Notes: generated from the letters alone by a model not told the origin. Counted from the stretch's first letter, positions 14,997-23,999 are shown. The stretch is DNA of 64,000 nucleotides from Micavibrio sp. UBA6145 (GCA_002423205.1 DIUZ01000023.1:3996-67995), one strand, 5' to 3'. Made by a program: numbers and translations.

Positions 14997-16427
14997 TTAT
15001 GACATTACCCGGTCTACGGCGTGGTGCCACGCTGCGTAATCTTCTTCACGGGAATCAATGTTTTGTGGTGTGAAACGCGCATCGGCCTGCCAGAGCTTCG
15101 CCAGATTTTCCATACTATCAAAGGTGCCGGATTCCAGTCCGGCCAGTGCGGCGGCACCCCATGCGGTGGTCTCCACATTTGCGGGACGTTCGACATCGCA
15201 TTGCAACTGATCGGCGATCATCTGGCAGACGAGATTGTTGCGGGCAAGGCCGCCGTCCACGCGCAGGGTTGTGATGATCTGGTTCGTATCCGCCGTCATG
15301 GCGTTGACGAGATCACGGGTTTGAAACGCCTGCGCCTCCAGCGTGGCGCGCGCGATGTGTGCGGGTGTGGTGCCGCGCGACAGACCAAAAATGGCACCAC
15401 GTGCATGCGGGTCCCAGTACGGTGCACCAAGACCCGTGAGTGCAGGCACGAAGATAACGCCGCCGGAATCCGGCACAGAACGCGCAAGCGTTTCGCTGTC
15501 GGGGGCGACAGGAATAAGTTTAAGCGTATCGCGCAAGAATTGAACGGCAGCACCCGCCACGAATATTGCGCCCTCGATGGCGTAAGTGGTTTTGCCGTTG
15601 ATGCGCCACGCGACAGTGGTCAGCAATTTGTGTTTCGATGCGGCGGGTTTATTGCCAATGTTCATCAGCGCAAAGCAGCCGGTGCCATATGTGCTTTTGA
15701 CCATGCCCTTTTCAAAGCAGGCCTGGCCGAACAATGCCGCCTGCTGGTCGCCCAGTATGGCGCAGATGGGCAATGCTTTGCCAAACAGTGTGGTCACACC
15801 GAATTCACCACCGGAATCGCGAACATCCGGCAGCATGGACATTGGAACATCCAGCATTTTGCACAGCGATTTATCCCATGACTGGTCATGAATATTGAAC
15901 ATCATGGTGCGCGATGCGTTGGATGCGTCGGTCGCATGCACGCCCGCCAGACGCCAGAGCAGGAAGCTGTCGATTGTGCCGAACATCAGGTCCATGGCAC
16001 GTGCGCCTGCCACGTTATCGAGGATCCATTTTACTTTCGTGCCGGAAAAGTACGGATCACACAGTAGACCCGTGGCTTTCTGTACCTTTTTCGCGTTCAG
16101 TGTTTTGCAGATATCGGCGGTGCGGCGGTCCTGCCAGACGATGGCGTTGTAAACGGGTTTGCCGGTTTTGCGGTCCCAGACAATGGTGGTTTCACGTTGG
16201 TTGGTGATACCGATGGCTTTGATCGTGTCGATGCCAACCCTGGCAATCACTTCGCGACAAACGTCGAGCGTATCGTTCCAGATATTTTCAGGGTCCTGTT
16301 CGACCCAACCATTCTGCGGCGTGATGAGGTGCAGTTCACGCTGCGCCAGCGCCAGGACTTCGCCCTTGTTATTGAACACCAGCGCGCGGGTGCTGGTCGT
16401 GCCCTGGTCGATGGCAAGGATGTTCAT
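14997..16427 (-). CDS. glpK: Glycerol kinase
   Basis: Glycerol kinase makes sn-glycerol 3-phosphate from glycerol and ATP, the entry step of aerobic glycerol use. The FGGY-family features are clear: AIDQGTTSTRALVF at residues 5-18, GWVEQDPENIW near 40, ITNQRETTIVWD near 73, and the C-terminal VDGGLARNNLVCQMIADQL. The product has 476 residues, a little shorter than the E. coli enzyme (about 500). The start overlaps the stop of glpD by 4 nt (ATGA), so glpD-glpK form a coupled operon. No glpF or glpR gene is adjacent. Confidence 0.95.
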   Translation of the reverse strand: MNILAIDQGTTSTRALVFNNKGEVLALAQRELHLITPQNGWVEQDPENIWNDTLDVCREVIARVGIDTIKAIGITNQRETTIVWDRKTGKPVYNAIVWQDRRTADICKTLNAKKVQKATGLLCDPYFSGTKVKWILDNVAGARAMDLMFGTIDSFLLWRLAGVHATDASNASRTMMFNIHDQSWDKSLCKMLDVPMSMLPDVRDSGGEFGVTTLFGKALPICAILGDQQAALFGQACFEKGMVKSTYGTGCFALMNIGNKPAASKHKLLTTVAWRINGKTTYAIEGAIFVAGAAVQFLRDTLKLIPVAPDSETLARSVPDSGGVIFVPALTGLGAPYWDPHARGAIFGLSRGTTPAHIARATLEAQAFQTRDLVNAMTADTNQIITTLRVDGGLARNNLVCQMIADQLQCDVERPANVETTAWGAAALAGLESGTFDSMENLAKLWQADARFTPQNIDSREEDYAAWHHAVDRVMS

Positions 16428-17935
16428 CCCATTTCCCCCAGATGGCGTTTGAGCGCGGACAGTGTTTCCGGCCCCGTATGAAGGCCGATTTTGGAACGAC
16501 GCCAGAGAATATCTTCAGCCGTGCGTGCCCATTCCACGCGGCGCAGATATTCGACTTCGGCTTCAAACAGGCCACCACCAAAATCACGTCCCAGATCGGC
16601 CGGCTGTTGCGCAGCCCCCAGAAAGCGCGTCATCCATGTGCCGTAGGCGCGGGCCTGACGCAGGAGCATCTCAGCCTCCAGCCCCGGGTACATCGCGGCG
16701 ATGTCGGCGGCGAATTCGCCCATATCACCGTCAATCAGGTCACCGCCGGGCAGTATACTGTTCTGCGTCCATGCGCCGGCCTTGGTGCCGATCGCGTCCG
16801 CGACATCGTCCATGACGGAATCGGCCAGTGCACGCGCGGTTGTGATCTTGCCGCCGTAAACGGAGCAGATGGGGGCACCGCCATGGCGCTGGTTATACAA
16901 ATGATAGTCACGCGTGACGGCGGCGGCCTTGCCCTTGCCGTCATCAAATAACGGGCGCACGCCGGAATATGTCCACACCACATTTTGCGGCAAAATCTGG
17001 GCCGAGAAATACCGGTTGGCGGCGTCACACAGATACGCGGTTTCAGCCTGTGTTATCTGCGGGGGGACATCGACACCCGCATCATGTTCGACGTCGGTCG
17101 TGCCGATGCATGTGAATTTGCCTTCGTAAGGAATCGCAAATACCACACGCCCGTCGGGTTGTTGCATCAGGTATGACTGGTCGCCCTTGTACAGCGCAGG
17201 CACGACGATGTGCGAACCGCGCACAAGGCGTATCTTTGGCGTTGCATGGGTGCTGAGCGCATTCTGGTCCAGAAACTGGCGCACCCACGGGCCGGTGGCA
17301 TTGATGACCATGCGCGCATAGAGGCGCAGATTGGTGTCGGTTTCAATTTCCCACATGCCGTCATGCGGGGTGATGTCACGCACGCCAGTGCGTGTGTGGA
17401 TGTGCGCACCGTTGCGTGCGGCGTCGACGGCCTGCAATGCCACCAGACGCGCATCATCGACCCAGCAATCGCTGTAGACGAAGCCCTGTTCGTAATTGCC
17501 GAACAATGGATCGCCCAAGGGGGAGGTACGAAAATCGATACTTTGCGAATCGGGCAGCACGTCGCGGCGGGCCAGATGGTCGTACAGACCCAGGCCCAGA
17601 CGAATTATCCACGGTTTCCTTGTATTTTCAGAAAGCGGCAAAACGAAGCGCATGGGGCTGACGATATGCGGGGCGGTTTTTAAAAATACCTCGCGTTCAG
17701 CCAGCGCTTTTTTAACGAGGCGCAGCTCGCCGTACTCCAGATACCGCAGTCCACCGTGGATTAGCTTGGTCGAGGCCGATGACGTGGCCGATGCCAGGTC
17801 GCCCTTTTCGAACAGGGCCACGGAATAGCCCCGGCCGGCTGCGTCACGGGCGATGGCCGTGCCGTTCACGCCGCCGCCGATAATGGCGAGGTCACAGGAG
17901 TGGAGGCCGTTGACAGAAAATACGCCGGAATTCAC
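16424..17935 (-). CDS. glpD: Aerobic glycerol-3-phosphate dehydrogenase
   Basis: GlpD is an FAD-dependent, membrane-associated enzyme that oxidises glycerol 3-phosphate to dihydroxyacetone phosphate and passes electrons to ubiquinone. The 503-residue protein begins with the dinucleotide motif LAIIGGGVNGTAIARDAAGRG (shown in part; residues 16-36), then ATSSASTKLIHGGLRYLE, which is diagnostic. The substrate region GTTDVEHD and the C-terminal helical DUF-type domain are also present. It heads the glpD-glpK operon and is divergent from the YjbH-like gene across a 44-bp gap, which must hold both start regions. Confidence 0.95.
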   Translation of the reverse strand: MNSGVFSVNGLHSCDLAIIGGGVNGTAIARDAAGRGYSVALFEKGDLASATSSASTKLIHGGLRYLEYGELRLVKKALAEREVFLKTAPHIVSPMRFVLPLSENTRKPWIIRLGLGLYDHLARRDVLPDSQSIDFRTSPLGDPLFGNYEQGFVYSDCWVDDARLVALQAVDAARNGAHIHTRTGVRDITPHDGMWEIETDTNLRLYARMVINATGPWVRQFLDQNALSTHATPKIRLVRGSHIVVPALYKGDQSYLMQQPDGRVVFAIPYEGKFTCIGTTDVEHDAGVDVPPQITQAETAYLCDAANRYFSAQILPQNVVWTYSGVRPLFDDGKGKAAAVTRDYHLYNQRHGGAPICSVYGGKITTARALADSVMDDVADAIGTKAGAWTQNSILPGGDLIDGDMGEFAADIAAMYPGLEAEMLLRQARAYGTWMTRFLGAAQQPADLGRDFGGGLFEAEVEYLRRVEWARTAEDILWRRSKIGLHTGPETLSALKRHLGEMG

Positions 17936-17979
17936 GCTTTCACCATTCTAAACTTAAGGGCATTCGACCAGACATTTAT

Positions 17980-19200
17980 ATGCCAGTTCGGTTTTTCATT
18001 CTTCTGCTTTTCTGCGTCTTGTCCATGGTATACACAGCCCATGCAGGACAGGCGCAGGTGCGCAGGTGCATGGCCATGACCCCGGACCAGAATGCGGCAC
18101 AGGTCATGGGGTACGGCCTGCGCCGGATCAAGGCGAAAGAGGTCGATATCGACGACCGGGATGTGACCATCATGCCGGTCATGGCGGGGTTGCGCGGCCC
18201 TGCCCTGACCCTATACGGGCGCGACGTGCGCATGGCGGTGGTACACAACCAGTCGTCGCCGCAGGAATTGTGGCGGCATGCGCGGTGGAATGTCGACCCC
18301 ATCGATGACTGCCCGCCCCTGACACGCTGGAATTTCCTCTCACGCCTCAAGCGCGATACGACATGGAATCTGCGCCTCGACATGCTCAGCGGTTTTACCG
18401 ATGTCGACCCGAAGATCTTGTACCGCATGCGCGCGATCCCCAGCATCACCATCGCGCGGCCCAAGGGCCTGATGCTGGGTTTTGCCATGGCGTACCCGCT
18501 GGGCCACAACACCTACGCGCTGGAGGGGTTGCAGGACACACGCAAACCCGTGCGCCGCGACATCGCCAAGTTTTCAAACGGCATTGCGCTGGAACGCGCC
18601 TATGCCTCGTGGCATGCCACGCCGTTCACGGATGTGCATATGGGCGTGAGCGCAGGCTGGCTTGAGGAAATGTACGGCGGCGCAGGCGCGGAAGTGATCT
18701 GGCGGCCATTTGGATCACCCATGTGGGTCGGCGCAGACGGATGGGAAGTCTGGCGGCGCGACCCGGACAGCGTGATGAATGTGCAGTGGACGGATGAGCG
18801 CGATTTCACCGGCCATGTCCGCGTGGGGTACGATGTGCCGTTTTCGCGCACGACGTTTTCGGTGGCGGCGGGGCGTTACCTTGCGGGTGATTACGGCACG
18901 ACGGTCAGCGCCACGCACGCACAGGACAACGGCGTGCACTGGCGCGCCGACGTGACGTGGACCGACCGCAAGGAATATGACGGGGTTGTAAGCGACACGC
19001 ATTTCGACGGCATGGTGCGCGCGGTATGGCCGATGGGCGGCAAGATGCTGCCGACAGACAGCCGCGTGACCGTGCGCCAGCTTGGACGTGACGGCGGCCA
19101 GATGATTGAGCGGCCACAGCCGATTGAAACGTTCAGCGAGCCGCTATCGACGCGGGAGATCATCCGTCACTGGCCGAGGCTGCTGGATAAAATTCATTAA
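17980..19200 (+). CDS. YjbH-like outer-membrane/exopolysaccharide protein
   Basis: This 406-residue protein has a signal peptide (residues 1-22, ending AHAG). Its second half resembles the C-terminal part of YjbH, an outer-membrane lipoprotein/beta-barrel component of exopolysaccharide operons. The match centres on SNGIALERAYASWHATPF, then VSAGWLEEMYGGAGAEVIWRPFGS near residues 222-245, and alternating aromatic beta strands after it. YjbH proteins are usually about 700 residues, so this is a short form lacking most of the N-terminal repeat. No yjbEFG partner lies nearby. A beta-barrel or beta-rich surface role is likely; the precise function is open. Confidence 0.65.
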   Translation: MPVRFFILLLFCVLSMVYTAHAGQAQVRRCMAMTPDQNAAQVMGYGLRRIKAKEVDIDDRDVTIMPVMAGLRGPALTLYGRDVRMAVVHNQSSPQELWRHARWNVDPIDDCPPLTRWNFLSRLKRDTTWNLRLDMLSGFTDVDPKILYRMRAIPSITIARPKGLMLGFAMAYPLGHNTYALEGLQDTRKPVRRDIAKFSNGIALERAYASWHATPFTDVHMGVSAGWLEEMYGGAGAEVIWRPFGSPMWVGADGWEVWRRDPDSVMNVQWTDERDFTGHVRVGYDVPFSRTTFSVAAGRYLAGDYGTTVSATHAQDNGVHWRADVTWTDRKEYDGVVSDTHFDGMVRAVWPMGGKMLPTDSRVTVRQLGRDGGQMIERPQPIETFSEPLSTREIIRHWPRLLDKIH

Positions 19201-19201
19201 C

Positions 19202-19307
19202 GTCATTGCGTGCGTAACAACGTGAAGCGAAGCAATCCATACACAAGCACGACTGAGAAACCCTATGGATTGCCGCGTCGCCGCTTAATGCGGCTCCTCG
19301 CAATAAC
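19202..19307. repeat. Imperfect palindromic (MITE-like) intergenic repeat
   Basis: The 106-bp element has terminal inverted repeats GTCATTGCG (19202-19210) and CGCAATAAC (19299-19307), matching 8 of 9. An inner pair is GAAGCAATCCAT (19229-19240) and ATGGATTGCCGC (19265-19276), matching 10 of 12. This wording (GTCATTGCGAG...GAAGCAATCC...) is found as dispersed palindromic repeats in many bacterial genomes. It codes for nothing. Only one copy is visible here. Confidence 0.6.
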
Positions 19308-19334
19308 AAAAAAGGGCCGCCCCGAAGGGCGGCC
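19307..19334 (-). terminator. Rho-independent terminator for the minus-strand pseudouridine synthase gene
   Basis: GGCCGCCC (19315-19322) pairs with GGGCGGCC (19327-19334) around CGAA. On the minus strand the hairpin is followed by a T-run (the A-run at 19308-19313), so it fits termination of transcripts from the rluD-like gene ending at 19466. Confidence 0.7.
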
Positions 19335-19378
19335 TGGAGTAGAAGTGGGTCACACGAAGTCACTAAAGAAGTGGCAAA

Positions 19379-19427
19379 ATGGGTTGTTGCCCTGTTCGTC
19401 ACCTAGAAGGCGACAACCCATGCTTTT
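19379..19427 (+). terminator. Long hairpin, probable terminator after the YjbH-like gene
   Basis: ATGGGTTGTTGCC (19379-19391) pairs with GGCGACAACCCAT (19409-19421) over 13 bp with a single G-T pair. The loop is 17 nt, and GCTTTT follows. It is about 180 bp beyond the YjbH-like stop and could act on transcripts from either side or as a processed 3' structure. Confidence 0.5.
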
Positions 19428-19465
19428 AATTTACATAAAACTTTAAACAATTGCAAGTGTGTTTT

Positions 19466-20434
19466 TCAGATTTTACGCAATATTTTTACCAAGTTACTGA
19501 TATCTTTTGGTAATTTAGCCTTAAAAGATCTCAGCTTACCGCTGGTCGGATGCACGAATTCCAACTCCACCGCGTGCAGGGCCTGGCGCGGGAATCTCTC
19601 AACCACCTGCGTATCGGCTTCTTTCAGGCCCGTTTTGCGGAGGGCTGAGGCGGCAGCGGTTTTTTGAAAGCCGTAAAGCGGGTCGCCCAGCACGTAGTGG
19701 CGGATGTGCTGCATATGGACGCGGATCTGGTGGGTGCGGCCCGTCTCAAGCTTGCATTCGACCAGTGACGCCGTGTCCCCAAATTTTTCGAGAACTTTGT
19801 AATTGGTTGCGGCTTCACGCCCGCCCATCAGCACCGCCATGCGCAGGCGGTCGCGGGTATGGCGGTCGATGGCGGCCTCGACCCGGCCTTTATGCGGCTG
19901 GGGGACACCCCAGACAACGGCATGGTAGGTGCGGGACATGGTGCGGTCGGAGAGCTGCGCGCTCAGCGCGTTGTGCGCGTGGTCGTTCTTGGCGACGAGC
20001 ATCAGGCCCGATGTTTCCTTGTCCAGGCGGTGGACGATGCCGGGGCGTTTGACGCCGCCAATACCGGAGAGTGAATCGCCACAATGATGCAGCAGCGCGT
20101 TGACCAGCGTGCCGTCGGCATGACCGGCGGCGGGATGCACGACAAGACCGGCAGGTTTGTTCAGGACGATCAGGTCCTTGTCTTCAAAGACAATATCCAG
20201 CGGGATGTTCTGGGCCGAGGGTTGTGCAGGCAACGCTTCCGGAATAACCAGCGAGACCACCTGCCCTGACCGCACCTTGCCAGACGCGGTATCGGCAACT
20301 TTTCCATCGAGTGTGACGGTGCCCCCCTCGATCAAGGATTTCAGGCGGGAGCGGGAGATTTCCGGCAAAAGCGCGGCCAGGGCCCGGTCAAAACGGGCAT
20401 TGTCAAATTCATCGGGTATGGTGACACTGTGCAT
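19466..20434 (-). CDS. RluD/RluC-family 23S rRNA pseudouridine synthase
   Basis: This 322-residue enzyme isomerises uridine to pseudouridine in 23S rRNA. An N-terminal S4 domain (FDNARFDRALAALLPEISRSRLKSLIEGG, in part, residues 8-36) precedes the catalytic domain. The catalytic aspartate is in GIVHRLDKETSGLMLVAK near residue 133, and the RTHQIRVHMQHIRH motif lies near 230. The architecture and length match RluD best. The frame is open further upstream; ATG 20434 (MHSVTIPD) or 20446 (MVRRMHSV) are the plausible starts. It is divergent from the GT4 gene at 20472 with only about 37 bp between. Confidence 0.9.
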   Translation of the reverse strand: MHSVTIPDEFDNARFDRALAALLPEISRSRLKSLIEGGTVTLDGKVADTASGKVRSGQVVSLVIPEALPAQPSAQNIPLDIVFEDKDLIVLNKPAGLVVHPAAGHADGTLVNALLHHCGDSLSGIGGVKRPGIVHRLDKETSGLMLVAKNDHAHNALSAQLSDRTMSRTYHAVVWGVPQPHKGRVEAAIDRHTRDRLRMAVLMGGREAATNYKVLEKFGDTASLVECKLETGRTHQIRVHMQHIRHYVLGDPLYGFQKTAAASALRKTGLKEADTQVVERFPRQALHAVELEFVHPTSGKLRSFKAKLPKDISNLVKILRKI

Positions 20435-20471
20435 GCGACGAACCATAACCCATGAAAGCCGCGAATACAAA

Positions 20472-21482
20472 ATGCGCATTCTCATCATCAGCGACGCATG
20501 GGAACCGCAGGTTAACGGGGTTGTGCGCACCTACCAGAACATCAGCCGCGAATTGCGGGACATGGGGCACGAGGTTGAGATTATCGGCCCCAACCGGTTC
20601 CGGTCCTGTCCGATGCCGGGATATGCCGAAATCCGCCTGAGCCTGTTTGCGAAGAAAAAGCTCTGGTCGATGATGGATGCGGCGGACGCCGATATCATCC
20701 ATATCGCCGTAGAAGGCCCCCTTGGGTGGGCCGCGCGGCAATACTGCATCCAGCGCGAATTGCCATTTTCCACCACATTTCATACGCAGTTTCCGGACTA
20801 TGTCGCGGGGCGGGTGCCGTTTTTCAAGGATGCGGTACGCAAACTGGCCATCCGATATGTGCGCGCCTTTCATGCGCCCGCGCAAAAGACATTCGTCGCC
20901 ACGCAAAGCCTGGAAGACCAGTTGCGGCAATGGGGATTTAAACAGGAGCTGGTACAGCTGACGCGCGGCGTGGATTTCGGGATTTTTCACAATGGCCCGC
21001 GCACATTGTTTACCGATGCGCCAAAGCCGGTGCTTTTATACGCAGGCCGCGTGAGCAGTGAGAAAAACATCGAGGCGTTTCTGGACCTGGATACGCCGGG
21101 CACCAAAATTGTCGTGGGCCATGGTCCGGATCTTGAGAAGCTCAAGCGCCAATATCCGAAGGTGGTTTTTACGGGGCTGCAAACAGGTCAGGCCTTGGGC
21201 GACCATTACCGCAGTGCAGATGTATTTGTCTTTCCGTCGAAGACCGACACGTTCGGCATGGTGCTGATTGAAGCCATGGCGTGCGGATTGCCGATTGCGG
21301 GATATGACGTGACCGGACCGCGCGACATCGTCACCGATGCCATGCTGGGTGTCGTGCATGACAACCTTGCAACCGCCCTGAAACGCGCCCTTCTGGCCCC
21401 CGGCACGCGGGAGATGCGGGAGGAATACGCCCGCCATACCTATAGCTGGCGCGCGGTTGCTGAAACCTTCATTAAAGAGTAG
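20472..21482 (+). CDS. GT4-family glycosyltransferase
   Basis: This 336-residue enzyme is a GT-B fold glycosyltransferase of family 4, similar to GDP-mannose-dependent mannosyltransferases acting on lipid acceptors. It begins ILIISDAWEPQVNGVVRTY, typical of the group. Further motifs are HIAVEGPLGWAARQYC, TTFHTQFPDY, LTRGVDFGIFHNG, LLYAGRVSSEKNIEAFL and the donor-binding segment VFPSKTDTFGMVLIEAMACGLP near residues 253-274. The ATG at 20472 is used; the longer open frame upstream overlaps the rRNA-modification gene on the other strand and is not credible. The next gene is an LpxH-like phosphoesterase, so the pair may modify a glycolipid of the envelope. Confidence 0.85.
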   Translation: MRILIISDAWEPQVNGVVRTYQNISRELRDMGHEVEIIGPNRFRSCPMPGYAEIRLSLFAKKKLWSMMDAADADIIHIAVEGPLGWAARQYCIQRELPFSTTFHTQFPDYVAGRVPFFKDAVRKLAIRYVRAFHAPAQKTFVATQSLEDQLRQWGFKQELVQLTRGVDFGIFHNGPRTLFTDAPKPVLLYAGRVSSEKNIEAFLDLDTPGTKIVVGHGPDLEKLKRQYPKVVFTGLQTGQALGDHYRSADVFVFPSKTDTFGMVLIEAMACGLPIAGYDVTGPRDIVTDAMLGVVHDNLATALKRALLAPGTREMREEYARHTYSWRAVAETFIKE

Positions 21483-21548
21483 GTTTTTGCAGGGTTTGTA
21501 CGAGTTGTTGCACCGCCATAAATCAGGTAGGCTTTTGCCAGTGATTCA

Positions 21549-22598
21549 TTGACGGAGATTCGCCTGAACGAAAGCCCGCCGGTCACAGTTCCCATCATCA
21601 TCAGGACGCTTTTCCTGTCGGATTTTCATTTCGGTTATAAAGGCGTTGATGGTGCCGCGCTTCTTGAATGCCTTCAGACATACCAGCCGCAATACATTTA
21701 CCTGGCCGGTGACATTATCGACGGGTGGAAATTATCCAAACGCTGGCACTGGCGTGCGGAATATACGCGTATTTTCGATGCAATCATCGATCATAAAAAG
21801 CGTGGTGCAAAAATTATCTATCTTCCCGGCAATCATGACGAGCGCGTGCGCAAGGCCACCGCGTTCCGCCGGGCGCGGTTCGGGTTTTTGTCCGGAATAC
21901 GCATCCGCAATCAATGCGTTCACAAAACAGCAGACGGCAAGCGCATCATCGTCATGCACGGGGACCAGTTTGATAATGTACTGATCAGCGGGTCGGTTTC
22001 GAAATTCGGCGACTGGCTGCATGAGCGTTTTTCGGAATGGCTGGGCGTGACCCAGCCACCGCCGCGCATTCTGATCGATGGTCGCATGCGCAAATTCTCG
22101 CTGGCCAAGGCGTTGATGAAACGCTCAAGCAAGGCAGCATTGTCGCTGATGAATAATCTTGAAGGTGCGGTCGGGCGACTGATTACACGCAAAGGCGCAG
22201 ACGGTTTGATTTGCGGGCATACGCATGTGCCGGCGCTTCATGCATTGAAGAACGGCAAAATTTTCGGCAATTGCGGCATGTGGATGGGACATACCAACAC
22301 CGCGATCATTGAGCAGACCGACGGGCGGCTTGAACTGGTGCGGTGGCGCGACATGCGCAGTTTTGGCGATGACGGCATATGCGCATCCAGCGCAGTGCAT
22401 ATTGCGCGGCATATTGAAACCGCGCGCACCATCCGCAAAATCCGACAGTTATGGCCGGGACGCGTCGCCGGTCAGGTCCAGACCATATTGCCGAAGCCCC
22501 TTCAGGGGCAGAAAGGGATCATCGACCAGAAAGGTTGGGATCCTGTCCATGTAGCCGCTATGACGCCCCTTGGCGATGAACTCGGCGCGCAGGCGTGA
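21549..22598 (+). CDS. UDP-2,3-diacylglucosamine diphosphatase-like metallophosphoesterase
   Basis: The calcineurin-like metal motifs of LpxH-type enzymes are all present in this 349-residue protein: LSDFHFGYKG near residue 23, GDIIDGW near 55, LPGNHDER near 94, MHGDQFDN near 138 and GHTHVPA near 225. LpxH hydrolyses UDP-2,3-diacylglucosamine in lipid A synthesis; homologues such as this longer type may act on related lipids. The start is uncertain: TTG at 21549 is the first usable codon in frame and there is no ATG before the motif region. The last 150 bp overlap the 3' end of glk on the other strand, and that C-terminal tail lies outside the conserved domain. Confidence 0.75.
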   Translation: MTEIRLNESPPVTVPIIIRTLFLSDFHFGYKGVDGAALLECLQTYQPQYIYLAGDIIDGWKLSKRWHWRAEYTRIFDAIIDHKKRGAKIIYLPGNHDERVRKATAFRRARFGFLSGIRIRNQCVHKTADGKRIIVMHGDQFDNVLISGSVSKFGDWLHERFSEWLGVTQPPPRILIDGRMRKFSLAKALMKRSSKAALSLMNNLEGAVGRLITRKGADGLICGHTHVPALHALKNGKIFGNCGMWMGHTNTAIIEQTDGRLELVRWRDMRSFGDDGICASSAVHIARHIETARTIRKIRQLWPGRVAGQVQTILPKPLQGQKGIIDQKGWDPVHVAAMTPLGDELGAQA

Positions 22599-23420
22599 CT
22601 TTGTAAGCCAGTCGATACCAAGGCGCGGCAAAATTCCGCCCGTGAAATACACGCCGCCCAGAGCGCCGGTGGTGAGCGCCAGATTACCCGCAACACGCCC
22701 CAGAAACGCGATCATCAGATCCAGACATTCGGCGCAGACATCACAGGTGCCGTCAAAGGCGCGTGCGGTGATGTCTTCCGGCGCGAGGTCGGGCAATGGT
22801 TTGGCGTCGAGCGCGCGGATGGCGTCATACAGATTGAGCAGGCCTTTGCCTGAGCACACACGCTCGGCGGAGATGTGGCTGTACTTGGTCTGCAAAAGCC
22901 AGTCGCGTATGGCGGCTTCGCGCGCGTTCAGAACCGGCAGGGTGACGTGACCGCCCTCACCCGGCACGGCCAGGTATTTGCCGTTGCCGTAGACAAGCGC
23001 GCCGACGCCAAGGCCAGTGCCGGGGCCGATGATACCGATATTGGACCGGGGCTGCGCCGTGCCGCCGCCGATGGGTTTCAGGTTTTTGGCATCGACATCG
23101 GGAATGCCCAGCGCCTGCGCGTGGAAGTCGTTGATCAGGGTCAGGTCCAGGCCCAAGGCAGCGGACAGCGCACTGACTGAAAACGACCATGGAAAATTGG
23201 TCAGTTCAAACATATCCCCGCCAACCGGGCCGGCGACGGCGAAGACGGCGCGCGCGGGCCGGGGTTTTCCGGCAAGATAATGGGCGGCGGCCTCCAGCGG
23301 GCCGGGAAAGGCCGCGACCTGCAATACCTGCGGGTCGTGGACGCCTGAGGCGTCCGCCAGCGCAAAACGGGCATTGGTGCCACCGATATCGGCGATCAGC
23401 ATGGAGATCATGTAAGCCAT
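22449..23420 (-). CDS. glk: Glucokinase
   Basis: Glucokinase phosphorylates glucose with ATP. The 323-residue protein has the Glk-type phosphate-1 motif ADIGGTNARFALAD near the N-terminus, LTNFPWSFS, INDFHAQALGIP, GPGTGLGVGAL near residue 136, and EGGHVTLP. The C-terminal GGVYFTGGILPRLG segment closes the active site. Alternative ATG starts exist at 23411 and 23402. It is divergent from cpdR. The final 150 bp overlap the 3' end of the LpxH-like gene in antisense; this part of Glk (AKGRHSGYMDRIPTFLV) is conserved in the family, so glk is the older user of the shared DNA. Confidence 0.92.
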   Translation of the reverse strand: MAYMISMLIADIGGTNARFALADASGVHDPQVLQVAAFPGPLEAAAHYLAGKPRPARAVFAVAGPVGGDMFELTNFPWSFSVSALSAALGLDLTLINDFHAQALGIPDVDAKNLKPIGGGTAQPRSNIGIIGPGTGLGVGALVYGNGKYLAVPGEGGHVTLPVLNAREAAIRDWLLQTKYSHISAERVCSGKGLLNLYDAIRALDAKPLPDLAPEDITARAFDGTCDVCAECLDLMIAFLGRVAGNLALTTGALGGVYFTGGILPRLGIDWLTKSRLRAEFIAKGRHSGYMDRIPTFLVDDPFLPLKGLRQYGLDLTGDASRP

Positions 23421-23499
23421 TCTGGCACAAAGCCAGTTGTGGACAACGGGGCATTTTTAATGGATAGAGACCCGGCAACAGCGAACTATATAGGCATTC

Positions 23500-23868
23500 A
23501 TGGCAAAAATTCTTTTAGCTGAAGACGATAGCGCGATGCGTGGGTTCCTGGCCGCTGCCCTGGCCAAGGCCGGGCACGAGGTTGAGGCGCGCGTGGACGG
23601 TCTGGATGCCCTGAACGCCTTGCAAACCGGCGCTGACGGGGATTTTGACCTGCTTCTGGCCGACATCGTTATGCCGGGCATGGACGGCATCGAACTGGCC
23701 CAGAAGGCCAACGACCTGCACCCGTCCATCAAGGTCATGTTCATCACCGGTTTCGCCGCCGTGGCCATGGGCGCACGCAATCCGGCGCAGTCCCAGGCGC
23801 GGGTTTTGTCCAAGCCTTTCCACCTCAAAGACCTTGTCGATCAGGTTAATCAGCTTTTGGCCGCCTAA
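23500..23868 (+). CDS. cpdR: CpdR-type single-domain response regulator
   Basis: CpdR is a stand-alone receiver that, when unphosphorylated, primes ClpXP to degrade cell-cycle proteins in Caulobacter and relatives. The 122-residue product consists only of the receiver: acidic pocket E8-D9-D10, phospho-acceptor D55 in LLLADIVMPGMDG, T83 in MFITGFAAVAM, and K105 in VLSKPFHLKDLV. These segments follow CpdR closely. It ends in two alanines, the kind of C-terminus reported as important for CpdR's own turnover. It stands alone between glk and a tRNA gene, with its kinase and phosphotransferase (CckA/ChpT) outside the window. Confidence 0.93.
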   Translation: MAKILLAEDDSAMRGFLAAALAKAGHEVEARVDGLDALNALQTGADGDFDLLLADIVMPGMDGIELAQKANDLHPSIKVMFITGFAAVAMGARNPAQSQARVLSKPFHLKDLVDQVNQLLAA

Positions 23869-23924
23869 AGGGGCTTGCATTAGGGCGGACGAACCGCTAT
23901 CACATCCGGACTTGCGAAGAGACC

Positions 23925-23999
23925 GGGCACTTAGCTCAGCGGGAGAGCATCACCTTGACATGGTGGGGGTCGCAGGTTCAATCCCTGCAGTGCCCACCA
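23925..23999 (+). tRNA. tRNA-Val (anticodon GAC)
   Basis: A complete 75-nt tRNA including an encoded CCA. The acceptor GGGCACT pairs with AGTGCCC. The D-arm has TAGCTCAGCGGGAGAGCA, the anticodon stem-loop is CACCT-TGACATG-type with anticodon GAC, and the T-arm is CAGGTTCAATCCCTG. It sits at the left edge of the polysaccharide locus. Confidence 0.97.

Noticed and set aside
20157..20471. N-terminal extension of the GT4 glycosyltransferase
   Set aside because: The open frame upstream of 20472 lies antisense to the conserved S4 and catalytic start of the pseudouridine synthase and shows no glycosyltransferase similarity.
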